Of a DNA stretch of 51,589 bases, positions 34,846 to 42,999 are shown piece by piece. The position numbers were made by a program, and so were the translations under genes. The stretch lies in assembly GCA_947385425.1 (NCBI GenBank), contig CANDKY010000011.1, positions 1 to 51,589 of the forward strand. Direction: 5' to 3'. The DNA comes from an uncultured Lachnospiraceae bacterium (GTDB lineage: Bacteria; Bacillota; Clostridia; Lachnospirales; Lachnospiraceae). Position 1 is the first letter of the stretch. The number at the start of each line of letters is the position of its first letter. The notes below the pieces were generated by a model that had not been told where the DNA came from, did no database searches, and worked only from the letters and a program-made list of their open reading frames with translations.

Positions 34846-34968
34846 CAGAATGCCCTGGGGAGGGCATTCTGCCGCGCGAAATGGATTGTCCATGCTGCGC
34901 ATGGCCAATCCTAGAAGCTCTTAGGCGGCGTCCTTTGACGCCTTAGAGCTTCTTTTCGCGCTCAGCCC
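34846..34968 (-). repeat. Structured 3' element, copy C (encodes the end of the ABC ATPase)
   Basis: Same core as copies A and B. The closing helix reads GCGCGAAA with TTTCGCGC, a paired change from GCGTGAAA/TTTCACGC; the third helix is GGATTG with CAATCC; the last stem is CAGAATGCCCT with AGGGCATTCTG, without a T tract. The ATPase's last codons (REKKL, TAA) lie inside the element. Confidence 0.78.
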
Positions 34969-35803
34969 TGGTCATCATCAGCATTACATCATCAATATTC
35001 CCCTTTTCCACCGCAATCCCCGGATAATTATCCAGATAGAACTGCTTCTGTTTTGTCAGCAATGCATACCCGAAAGGCTCCTTCATCCGATACTCGATAT
35101 ATTGTTTATCCATTTCCCCATACTGCTTCTGATTCACCTTCAGGATTGCATAATCGGAAAGAATCACATCCGTATCCTCATGGAACTGAATCCTTCCGTC
35201 CTGTATAAAATAGAGATCGTCACACAGCCCCTCCAAATCCGATGAAATATGGGAACTAATCAGAATAGCCCTCCCGTCCTTTTCCATATACCGGCGCATT
35301 TCATCCAATAGCTCCCTGCGCACCACACTGTCCAGCCCCACCGTCGGCTCATCCAAAACCAGCAGCCTTGCTTCATGGCTCATAGCCGCAAGCAGCTTGA
35401 ATTTCGCATTCATCCCTGTGGAAAAATCCTTTAACGGCTTCTCCACGGGCAGGCCGTACCTGGCACACTTATCATAAAAATAATCTTTGTCAAACTTACG
35501 GTACAAAGCCTCCATAATCGCCGCCGTATCCTTTATAGTCAGCATCCCGTTAAAAGAACTTTCCGCAAGCACTACACCAAGCTCTTCCTTATCCGCCGCC
35601 GTAAAATCTTCCCGGTTTTTGCCTAAAACTTCCACTCTCCCCGCATCGGTATGGATCAATCCAAGTATGGCCTTAAACGCAGTGCTCTTCCCGGCTCCGT
35701 TGGCGCCGATCAGCCCCGTGATATATCCCTCCCGCACTTCCAGGGAACACTGAAGGGTGAAATCCCCGTACCTTTTCTCCACATTTTCCATTTTTACCAA
35801 CAT
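34943..35803 (-). CDS. ABC transporter ATP-binding protein
   Basis: A 286-residue ATPase of the YtrB-like branch. Walker A GANGAGKST (about 33-41), an ABC signature of the divergent form FSTGMNAKFKL (about 130), Walker B LLVLDEPTVGLD, and switch His in SSHISSD. A C-terminal extension of about 65 residues follows the core. It starts 4 nt after the GntR regulator stop, so the two are translationally coupled. The final residues and the stop codon are provided by structured element copy C. Confidence 0.92.
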   Translation of the reverse strand: MLVKMENVEKRYGDFTLQCSLEVREGYITGLIGANGAGKSTAFKAILGLIHTDAGRVEVLGKNREDFTAADKEELGVVLAESSFNGMLTIKDTAAIMEALYRKFDKDYFYDKCARYGLPVEKPLKDFSTGMNAKFKLLAAMSHEARLLVLDEPTVGLDSVVRRELLDEMRRYMEKDGRAILISSHISSDLEGLCDDLYFIQDGRIQFHEDTDVILSDYAILKVNQKQYGEMDKQYIEYRMKEPFGYALLTKQKQFYLDNYPGIAVEKGNIDDVMLMMTRAEREKKL

Positions 35804-35807
35804 AACT

Positions 35808-36182
35808 TTATGATTCCTCCATAATCAAATTAAACAGTTCCCTGATCTCCCCGTCTTCCATCCCGCAGCTCCGGCCCTCCCTGACCGCTTCCTCCAGCTT
35901 CGCTTCCACCCCCCTGCGCTTTTCCTCCTGCAAAAGGTTCTCATTGCCAGGCGCCACGAAACTGCCTTTCCCATGCACGGTAACAATAAACCCGTCCCGT
36001 TCCAGACAATCATATGCCTTTTTCACAGTCAGCGCACTGATCTTTAACTCCCTGGAAAGAGTACGGACCGATGGGAGCAAAGTCTCTTCCTGCAGGCTCC
36101 CGTCTAAAATCATGGCCTTTATCTGGCCAAGAATCTGTTCATATATTGGTTCCATCGATGAATTGCTTATAATTATCTCCAT
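35808..36182 (-). CDS. GntR-family regulator, YtrA type
   Basis: A 124-residue regulator: winged helix-turn-helix (about 10-75; YEQILGQIKAMIL, LPSVRTLSRELKISALTVKKAYDCLERDGF) and a short helical dimerisation tail, as in YtrA. It is expected to repress its own ABC transporter operon until a ligand or envelope stress is sensed. The ATG at 36182 has GGAGG at 8-9 nt; earlier in-frame ATGs would overlap the promoter. Confidence 0.9.
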   Translation of the reverse strand: MEIIISNSSMEPIYEQILGQIKAMILDGSLQEETLLPSVRTLSRELKISALTVKKAYDCLERDGFIVTVHGKGSFVAPGNENLLQEEKRRGVEAKLEEAVREGRSCGMEDGEIRELFNLIMEES

Positions 36183-36196
36183 TTGAGGCGCCTCCA

Positions 36197-36233
36197 TGAT
36201 AAACAGTATATAACAGTATAAAACAGTTGTCAA
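36197..36233 (-). promoter_or_regulatory. Promoter and operator repeats of the YtrA-type operon
   Basis: Minus strand TTGACA (36228-36233), 17 bp, TATACT (36205-36210). The motif ACTGTT occurs three times in register at about one helical turn (ACTGTTtTAT, ACTGTTaTAT, ACTGTTTA), covering the spacer and the -10 box, as expected for autorepression by the GntR protein. Confidence 0.75.
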
Positions 36234-36295
36234 CAAAAAAAATCCACCTGTGCGGTTCACCCTGTAGGATGACAACTGCACAAGTGGAAATTTTC
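36234..36295 (-). terminator. Terminator of the zinc dehydrogenase gene
   Basis: Minus strand AAAATTTCCACTTGTGC pairs with GCACAGGTGGATTTT around a 20-odd-nt loop and runs into eight T residues that directly abut the -35 box of the next promoter. The remaining 36296-36457 stretch holds only a weaker imperfect hairpin (about 36318-36360). Confidence 0.75.
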
Positions 36296-36457
36296 GGTGC
36301 CTGCCTCTATATACATTTTATCTGCTGCATACTGCAATTTTAACTGGTGTGCAGCATATATTCAGGAAACCTCCCCGTCCCCACTCCTCTGCCCGTTCGT
36401 AGTCATTAACAGTATCCATTTCCCTTGTCCCCGCCGCTTTTCACTGCAGCCCCGGGC

Positions 36458-37549
36458 CTACTGCATACTCACCATAATCTTCATATAATCTTCCGTCTTA
36501 TCACGCATGATAAGCGTCCCTTTCCCCAATTCTTCCATTGTGAGCCTGTGGGATATCAGCCCCGCCGGGGCAATCCTCTTTTCCGCCAGCCTGCTTAAGA
36601 CATAATGCCAGTCGTCCTCTTCCCCGTGCAGGAAAGAAGAATTCCATGTTCCTGTCACCGTCAACTGATTGCGCAGAATCTTCCAGTATACATCCTTCCC
36701 GAATGCCATATCCCCATAGGGATTGCCCACCAGGCAGATCCTTCCGCCGGGAGCGGACAGATTAACCGCCTGTAAAACCGTCTCATTCCTGCCCACGCAC
36801 TCAAAAAAAACATCCGCGCCTGCCCTGCCTTCCGATTCCTTTTCCAGGCCCGATTCCGCCTGCCGCATTTGCTCCATGAACCATTTCCCCGCCGCTTCAT
36901 CCCTGCTGTCACAATACCGGCTTTCCGGCAGGCCCATCCTCAGAACTGCCTGCCTCTGGAATTCCTTATTCCCGAACACAAAAACATCCTTTACCCCCGC
37001 CTCAAGCAGAAACATAAGCAGAAGCGTCCCTATTGTCCCCAGCCCGCAGACCGCCGCAATATCCCCCGTTCCCGGCACAGCCCGGCGCATGGCGTGGACG
37101 GCAACCGCCATAGGCTCCAGCATCGCCCCTTCTTCAAAAGATACGCTTTCGGGCAATTCTATCAGGTTCTTTGCCGGTACGGCCACATATTCCGCAAAAG
37201 CGCCGTCCCTCCGGGAACCCGTATAACTGTAATTCCTGCACATTTCATATGCTTTCTTCCGGCATGGCTGGCATACCCCGCACGGAATCAGCGGGAATAC
37301 CCCCACCCGCTTATTTATCCACGCGGCATCCGCCCCTCTGCCGGCTTCCGTTACCACTCCCGAAAATTCATGCCCCGGAATAAGCGGATAGGAATAAGCC
37401 CCTGTCCGGTAAATCCGCGGGATATCCGAACCGCAGATTCCCGCCGCCTTTACGGCCACCAATACCTCACCGTCCCCCGGCTCCGGTTTTTTTGCTTCTT
37501 CCAGCCTGAAATCCCCTATGCCATGCAATACCCATGCTTTCATCTGCAT
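36458..37549 (-). CDS. Zinc-dependent medium-chain alcohol/polyol dehydrogenase
   Basis: A 363-residue MDR enzyme close to galactitol-1-phosphate/sorbitol-type dehydrogenases. Catalytic zinc: Cys in AAGICGSDI and His-Glu in PGHEFSGVV. Structural zinc: CGVCQPCRKKAYEMC (four Cys). Rossmann segment AAVCGLGTIGTLLLMFL. The substrate is not certain because no PTS or polyol operon is adjacent. SD GGAGTGG precedes the ATG at 37549. Confidence 0.88.
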   Translation of the reverse strand: MQMKAWVLHGIGDFRLEEAKKPEPGDGEVLVAVKAAGICGSDIPRIYRTGAYSYPLIPGHEFSGVVTEAGRGADAAWINKRVGVFPLIPCGVCQPCRKKAYEMCRNYSYTGSRRDGAFAEYVAVPAKNLIELPESVSFEEGAMLEPMAVAVHAMRRAVPGTGDIAAVCGLGTIGTLLLMFLLEAGVKDVFVFGNKEFQRQAVLRMGLPESRYCDSRDEAAGKWFMEQMRQAESGLEKESEGRAGADVFFECVGRNETVLQAVNLSAPGGRICLVGNPYGDMAFGKDVYWKILRNQLTVTGTWNSSFLHGEEDDWHYVLSRLAEKRIAPAGLISHRLTMEELGKGTLIMRDKTEDYMKIMVSMQ

Positions 37550-37591
37550 CTTTCCACTCCTTGTCCACGTAATTTTACCCTTCGCCGAGGT

Positions 37592-38200
37592 TCACTCCTG
37601 GTTTTCTTTATCCCTGCGCTTACGGACTGCCGGCTTCCCTGCCATAACCTCCTCAAACCGGAAACACCCCTGCATATGGTCATTGATAATCCCGCAGGCC
37701 TGCAGATGGGAATATACCGTGACAGACCCAAGATATTTGAATCCCCTCTTCTTCAAATCCCTGCCCACCGCATCAGAAAGCCCGTTCCTTGCCGGAATTT
37801 TGCCCTTTTGATGCCCCATATACAATATGGTCTTCCCGCCCGAAAACCTCCATAAATAATCACTGAACGAACCGAACTCATCCCGGACTTTCAGAAAACA
37901 CCCTGCATTATGTATGACCGCTTCTATTTTCCTCCGCGACCGGATCATCCCCTCCGTCTCCATAATCCTCTGGATATCCGTTTCCGTATAACCCGCTACC
38001 TTTTGAAAATCAAACCCGTCAAAACACTTCCTGAATATCTCCCTTTTCTGTATCATCATATTCCAGTTCAGGCCGCACTGCATAGCTTCCATCATTAAAA
38101 ACTCAAACTGCTTCCTGTCGTCATGCAAAGGCACCCCCCATTCCTCGTCATGATATTTTATCATCTTTTCATTACACAAGCACCATGCACACCGTTCCAT
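37592..38200 (-). CDS. tag: DNA-3-methyladenine glycosylase I
   Basis: Removes 3-methyladenine from alkylated DNA. Visible family marks are the N-terminal RCAWC (zinc Cys), YHDEEWGVPLHDD (His plus conserved acidic patch), the helix-hairpin-helix region and the C-terminal SHLQACGIINDHMQGC holding the last zinc His and Cys. About 202 residues, with a basic C-terminal tail. The start could be 38200 or 38212; neither has a strong SD. Confidence 0.93.
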   Translation of the reverse strand: MERCAWCLCNEKMIKYHDEEWGVPLHDDRKQFEFLMMEAMQCGLNWNMMIQKREIFRKCFDGFDFQKVAGYTETDIQRIMETEGMIRSRRKIEAVIHNAGCFLKVRDEFGSFSDYLWRFSGGKTILYMGHQKGKIPARNGLSDAVGRDLKKRGFKYLGSVTVYSHLQACGIINDHMQGCFRFEEVMAGKPAVRKRRDKENQE

Positions 38201-38319
38201 ATACAACCCCATTTCATTTTTTCCTCAATTTGTATTATAACATATCCCGCCGCTTTTACAACTGCATTCGCTGCTATCCGCCATCTGCACGCCACACTTT
38301 GCACGATATTAAAACTAGA

Positions 38320-38480
38320 GCATGTTTGAAAAATGCTTTCCCTGAGATGTGCGTCACAATTTGTGGGAGATTTGCGCCAAATTCAGGTTACATAGCCCGC
38401 TATGAGCCCAATGCTTCATCCGTTAAGAACCCGGATTGCCTTTTTACATGGTCTGCGCCAGTCAAAGAAAAAAGTATCCA
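38320..38480. repeat. Degenerate repeat sharing a motif with 42815-42986
   Basis: This gene-free stretch contains GTTACATAGCCCGCTATGAG (about 38388-38407), matching GTTACATAGCCCACTATG within the palindromic element at 42815-42986. It appears to be a decayed copy or a relative. The rest of 38201-38751 is A/T-rich with no convincing gene. Confidence 0.45.
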
Positions 38481-38751
38481 CTGCACAGGTAAAAAAATTC
38501 TCTATTTTGTTGCCAAAAGTATTGCATATTTTCATCCCCCATGATACAATATCTCCATCACTTATGATACTTCTCTATGATACATTTAATCATAATGTGT
38601 TTGTAATTTCTAAATCGGCCATTTCCTATACAATAGTCTGTATACACAATAAAAATGCAACAGCTATAACATGTAAATACAGAAAAGAAATAACCGATTT
38701 TCCGGCTTTTCGCCATCAATTCAAGCTATAGATAAAATAAAGGAGCGCCAA

Positions 38752-39054
38752 ATGGGATATTGGTTTGAAAACATGGAAAAAATGGATATACAGGAAGAAC
38801 GCCGAAAGACAGAAGAACAACGTAAAAGAGCTGACAAACAACAAAGGAAAGCCGAAAGACAGCAAAAAAGAGCTGACGAAGCCGAGAAAAAACTAATAGA
38901 GAGAGACGAGCAGGAAATCAAAGTCATTGTTTCTTTATGCCGGAAATTCAATGCCCCGGAAGAGGAAACTATCCTGCAGGTAATGGAAAACCGCAGCTTA
39001 TCCTACGAAGAAGCCCGAAAGAAAGTAGAATTTTACAGGAACGCTTCCAAATAA
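38752..39054 (+). CDS. Short coiled-coil protein, possibly the C-terminal part of a Rpn/PD-(D/E)XK transposase-like protein
   Basis: One hundred residues: an N-terminal third rich in charged heptads (EEQRKRADKQQRKAERQQKRA, coiled coil), then VIVSLCRKFNAPEEETILQVM and LSYEEARKKVEFY. The second part looks like the C-terminal regulatory helices of Rpn-family nuclease/transposase-like proteins. A clear SD (AAAGGAG) is 6-7 nt before the ATG, so it may be translated. No nuclease domain is present upstream. On the plus strand, alone among minus-strand genes and next to repeats, it is best viewed as an accessory remnant. Confidence 0.55.
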   Translation: MGYWFENMEKMDIQEERRKTEEQRKRADKQQRKAERQQKRADEAEKKLIERDEQEIKVIVSLCRKFNAPEEETILQVMENRSLSYEEARKKVEFYRNASK

Positions 39055-39076
39055 TTCCCAATACCGGAAATACTTT

Positions 39077-39931
39077 TCACTCAGCAGATATAAACACCTG
39101 CAGGCTTTCCCCATCGCACAGGCAGGTAACTGTCCCATCTGCGGTCAGATAAATTTCCGCCCCCAGCCCCGTAAGCATATCACATATTTTATCACTTGCG
39201 GGCTTTTCCTCAGAACAGGTAATCACCGCAGCCTCCGGTGAAACGGCCGCCAGAAATTCGCCGGAATTATCCTCCTTTTTTCCATGATGGGGCACCTTCA
39301 GCACATCATGGGACAAACCGAAATCTGTCTGAGCCAGAAGTTCATCCAACCGTTCCTTTTCGCAGTCTCCGGCGAACAGAAAACTTTTTTCCCTGTAAAC
39401 CATACTGATCACAAGGGAAAAATCATTATCTTCTTCTTTATATTGTTCCTTCTGGGGCGGATAAATATAAAATTCCGCCCCGTCCAGCCCAAACTGCAAA
39501 GGCTCGGTCACAGAAACAGGCTGCACCCCTTTTTCTTCCATGGCGGAGCAGTATTCCAGATACTGCCCCGCATCCGATTCATAATCAGGCTGCAGCACCT
39601 GCCCTATGTCAAAATTGTTTACAATACGGTCGGCCCCGCCCACATGATCCTTATCAAAATGGGTAATTGCCAGATAATCCAGTTTCTGTATCCCCTGCTT
39701 TTTAAGATAACCTTCAATAACAGGGAAAGTATCATCATATCCGGCATCAATCAGCACCGTATGTCCCTGCGTTTCGATCAGGATGGCATCCCCTTTTCCG
39801 ACATCAAAATAAGTCACCCTCACTCCCGGATTGCCCGTACTGAATTCCGCATCCTTCCCGGCACATCCGGAAAAGACAAACAATATGCAGATTAAAAAAA
39901 TGTACCATTTCCTGATTTGCTGTTTTCCCAT
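39077..39931 (-). CDS. Lipoprotein with ComEC-type metallo-beta-lactamase domain
   Basis: A 284-residue MBL-fold hydrolase like the extracellular domain of ComEC/Rec2, but free-standing and lipid-anchored. The signal sequence ends in the lipobox VFSGC (Cys about 23). FDVGKGDAILIETQG and the metal site THFDKDHVGG are typical, with AGDCEKERL and VPHHGKKEDN carrying later ligands. Such secreted proteins may degrade extracellular DNA or phosphodiesters; the role here is not known. The gene follows the MATE pump gene by about 50 bp. Confidence 0.88.
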   Translation of the reverse strand: MGKQQIRKWYIFLICILFVFSGCAGKDAEFSTGNPGVRVTYFDVGKGDAILIETQGHTVLIDAGYDDTFPVIEGYLKKQGIQKLDYLAITHFDKDHVGGADRIVNNFDIGQVLQPDYESDAGQYLEYCSAMEEKGVQPVSVTEPLQFGLDGAEFYIYPPQKEQYKEEDNDFSLVISMVYREKSFLFAGDCEKERLDELLAQTDFGLSHDVLKVPHHGKKEDNSGEFLAAVSPEAAVITCSEEKPASDKICDMLTGLGAEIYLTADGTVTCLCDGESLQVFISAE

Positions 39932-39980
39932 AACTTTCCCTTTTTCAAACGCTATATGCCATAAGAGCCTGTTTAAAATC

Positions 39981-41384
39981 TCATTTCACCATTTTGCGGG
40001 ATCTTTGCCCGCCTAAAACCATACAGTCCCCTTCCGAAAGCGTATTTACCCTGTCCCGGTACACTTTATGATAGGAAACACCTAACAGGATCATAGCCCC
40101 CAGCCATCCGAGGGAATTTGCAAAATACACGGCCCAGCGCCCCAGGAACCCGGACAGCAGCACCACAGAAACAAGGCGGAGGCCAAGTTCCGTGAACCCG
40201 GAAAGAGTCGGCGCAAAAGTACTCCCCATCCCCTGCAGCCCGGATCGGTACAGGCACAGCAGGAACATCAGCGGCACCGTAAGCGCCATCACCACAAGAT
40301 ACTCGTACCCCGACTGAATAATCTGCTCCAGATCACCTGCTTCCCCTGCTACCAGCAGGCCGATAAATTCCCGGCCGAAAACTACAACCAGCAATGCCAC
40401 ACAAACAGCCCCGGCCAGCGAAAGCAGTATGCAGCACCTCAGCCCTTCCTTTAAACGCCCCATTTTCCCGGCTCCGTAATTCTGGGCGCTGTAAGTGGCA
40501 AAAGCGCCTTCGAAAGCACTTCCGGTAAGGGAAATCAAACCGAAAAACTTCTCTGAAGCTGCCATCCCGGCCACAAACAGTTTACCATAACTGTTTATCG
40601 CCGCCTGCACAAAAAGCCCTCCGACGGCAATCACACCGCTGCGGAAAGCCATTGGCCCGCCCAAACGGAGCAGTTCCCGCACCAAAGACGGCTCAAAAGC
40701 AAAATCCTCCGCGGAAAGCTTCATATACGGAATCCCATACAATTTCCGGAAGCAGTACGCAAAAGAGCCAATCTGCGCCGCTATAGTCGCCGCGGCGACT
40801 CCGGCTACCCCCCAGTGGAACACCCCCACAAAGACCAAATCCAGTACAATATTCAACACACAGGAAGCCGCATTTGCCATAACCGGAGCTCTGCTGTTTC
40901 CCAGCGCCAGAAGAAGCGTAGATGAAAACCGGTTGGCCAGTGTAATTACCACGCCGCCAAACATCCACCGCACATATAGCAATGCCCCCGGCAAAATTTC
41001 GGCGGGGGTATTCATGAGAACAAGTACCGGCCTTGCGCAAAACAGCCCGGCCGCTGTCAGCACGGCGCTGATCCCCACAGAAAGAAGGACAGACATCGAT
41101 ACCGCTTTGCGCAGTTCCCCGTGAGCCTTCCTGCCAAATACCTGTGCAAACAGCACGCCAAACCCCTGCACCAGCCCGAAGATAATTTCATAAACCAGCC
41201 AGGTCAGAAAATTTGCCGCGCCCACTGCCGCAAAAGCATCCACCCCGATAAGCCTGCCTGCCACCGCACTGTCCACAGTAGTGTAAAGTAACTGGCACAG
41301 ACTTCCAAGCATCAGCGGCACAGCAAAGCCCATAAGCAGCCCCAACGGCCTGCCCTGTGTCATATCCGTTGTTTTATTCTTCAT
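39981..41384 (-). CDS. MATE family efflux transporter
   Basis: A 467-residue pump with 12 membrane segments arranged as two homologous halves. It opens with GRPLGLLMGFAVPLMLGSLCQLLYTTVDSAVAGRLIG, and the second half begins LLRLGGPMAFRSGV. Members export drugs or metabolites in exchange for Na or H ions. The substrate is unknown. A TATAAT box is visible about 25 bp before the start (41408-41420), and GAGG precedes the ATG. Confidence 0.92.
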   Translation of the reverse strand: MKNKTTDMTQGRPLGLLMGFAVPLMLGSLCQLLYTTVDSAVAGRLIGVDAFAAVGAANFLTWLVYEIIFGLVQGFGVLFAQVFGRKAHGELRKAVSMSVLLSVGISAVLTAAGLFCARPVLVLMNTPAEILPGALLYVRWMFGGVVITLANRFSSTLLLALGNSRAPVMANAASCVLNIVLDLVFVGVFHWGVAGVAAATIAAQIGSFAYCFRKLYGIPYMKLSAEDFAFEPSLVRELLRLGGPMAFRSGVIAVGGLFVQAAINSYGKLFVAGMAASEKFFGLISLTGSAFEGAFATYSAQNYGAGKMGRLKEGLRCCILLSLAGAVCVALLVVVFGREFIGLLVAGEAGDLEQIIQSGYEYLVVMALTVPLMFLLCLYRSGLQGMGSTFAPTLSGFTELGLRLVSVVLLSGFLGRWAVYFANSLGWLGAMILLGVSYHKVYRDRVNTLSEGDCMVLGGQRSRKMVK

Positions 41385-41793
41385 TATAATGCCTCTTTTC
41401 TCTGTTTTTTATTATACAGTAAACGGCATAACAACTTTCCGCTTCCGGCTCCTGCCATATATGAAAGCTTTTTGCAGAGCCAAAACCGAGATTTCTAATA
41501 CCGTTAACTATAACAAAACCGGGCAGGAGTAAAACTTTCCCCTACCCGCACACCGGACACCCGCCATATTTCCTCCGGATGCCCATGTACACAAAGAGGC
41601 CCGAAAAGGCATTTACCGCCTTCCGCCCCGAAGCATTGCCCCGGGGAGATCTGCCCTGTGACCCGCCTTTTCAGGCCCGGAAGGCATTTACACCGGTCAC
41701 CCGCTGTACGGATACCGCATCAGAAATGATTTTTTTCTTCCTTTTTTTCATCATAAACATAGTTTTTCTTCTCCGATATCAAGTTACTGCGTA

Positions 41794-42011
41794 ACTAGTA
41801 CTCCGTTTTCTTAATCCTCGTATACAAAGTGTTTGATATTTGTATCAGTGCAAGGCGGAGGAAGGAAGCGATGCGGTGGACACGCCTGCTGACGATGCTA
41901 TGTGCCGGTGGCACATGTTTAGCACGGACCGAAACGGAGTGTAGACCAACGCGGCAATGATGCAAATAGCGAGTGCTTGGTATATGAGGAATTAAAAAAC
42001 GGGGTACTAGT
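41794..42011. mobile_element. 218-bp MITE-like element with 31-bp terminal inverted repeats
   Basis: Ends ACTAGTACTCCGTTTTCTTA... and its inverse ...AACGGGGTACTAGT (41794-41824 and 41981-42011) match at most positions. The interior has no ORF but folds into a local hairpin (ATGTGCC-ggt-GGCACAT, about 41900-41916). A truncated inverse copy is at 4128-4250. The 25 bp before it (41771-41796, CTCCGATATCAAGTTACT) recur inside the palindrome at 42815-42986. The preceding 41385-41770 shows no supported gene. Confidence 0.7.
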
Positions 42012-42013
42012 GC

Positions 42014-42746
42014 TTATTTCCGTATCCCGATAATGCATATGACAGCCGGGGCTGATGCCATATTCCCGATGGCCTCCCGCAAAGTACTGTATCTGCCTTT
42101 CGCCGCATAGCAGCGGCGGCTGCGGTCATATGCATAAACATTATGGAGGGTATATTTCCCCTCCCGGTCTTTTGTCACCGATATGGTATGTATTTCCCCG
42201 GTAATATCATTCCGGTTATTATATGCTGTCACAATCACCGTGTCGCTCTTTCGCCCCGTTTCTTCCACAACATCCGGATCCTGGCTGTCTGTCATCCGCA
42301 CCTGATAACCGTTTTCCTCAAAATATGCGGCAATCTCCCTCGGAGATGTGCCTATCGCACCGTTCAGGGCGGCGCCTTTTCTCTCATACCGGGCAATCAA
42401 TCCTGCCATATCCTGCACAGACATCCTCTCTCCCAACGCCAGCTTTGCATTGTAGGTCGCCAGGATCTCACAACCGGAATATGCCATATTGGAGCGTTTG
42501 GACAGCCCGAACCTGACAGCCCCCCCATTCTGCCTGGTTTTCAACATATTCCCCCTGCCTCAGGGGGCTTCCCTCACCGGCAAGCAGACGGCGGTTTTCT
42601 TTTTCATGCTCCTCTACCTTATGTTCCGGGATGCGCGAAAACCGGGCGGCTTTCTTATAAAATGCAAGCATCAGCCCATTGGAAATATACCGCGGAATAA
42701 ATGCCCTGCCCCATGCCGCAAGACGTCCCTTCGCAGGCTTTCCCAT
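42014..42746 (-). pseudogene. Frameshifted C39-like/papain-like peptidase domain protein
   Basis: Two overlapping frames join into one protein. The first (42746 down to about 42535) begins MGKPAKGRLAAWGRAF and runs to VENQAEWG. The second continues AVRFGLSKRSNMAYSGCEILATYNAKLALGE to 42014. The junction is a run of seven G on the coding strand (42520-42526); with six G the reading would be continuous AEWGAVRFGL. NMAYSGCEI has the look of a C39-like active-site Cys, followed by GYQVRMTDSQ and a late HNVYAYDRS. It could be a real frameshift, a phase-variable tract or a sequencing error. Function unknown. Confidence 0.75.
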
Positions 42747-42814
42747 TTTTCCCTTTTCCTTTCTTTCCTATCGCTTTTTACACAAAGGGAGGTGCGCACG
42801 CACACCTCCATATA

Positions 42815-42986
42815 AGGAACTGTCAAGAAATAACTTGCGCAATCTGCTGGTCTTTTTCTCCGATATCAAGTTACTACGTAACTGGTCAAAAATCAGTTAC
42901 ATAGCCCACTATGCGCCTGATTTTTGACCGGCACTCTCGAAGAAAAATCCTGCGCATCTTGCACAAGTTATTTCTTGCCAGTTCCT
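42815..42986. repeat. 170-bp palindromic element upstream of serA's 3' side
   Basis: Outer arms GGAACTGkCAAGAAATAACTTG pair with their complement at the far end, and an inner hairpin CTGGTCAAAAATCAG/CTGATTTTTGACCGG surrounds CATAGCCCACTATG. No ORF. A separate small hairpin (GGAGGTGCGC...GCACACCTCC) is at 42788-42809. It shares segments with 41771-41796 and 38388-38407. Confidence 0.7.
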
Positions 42987-42999
42987 AAGAGCCTCCCGC

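Noticed and set aside
41579-41794. 71-codon plus-strand ORF ending in a hydrophobic tail
   Set aside because: No SD, runs into the MITE, and contains local repeats; more likely repeat-derived than coding.
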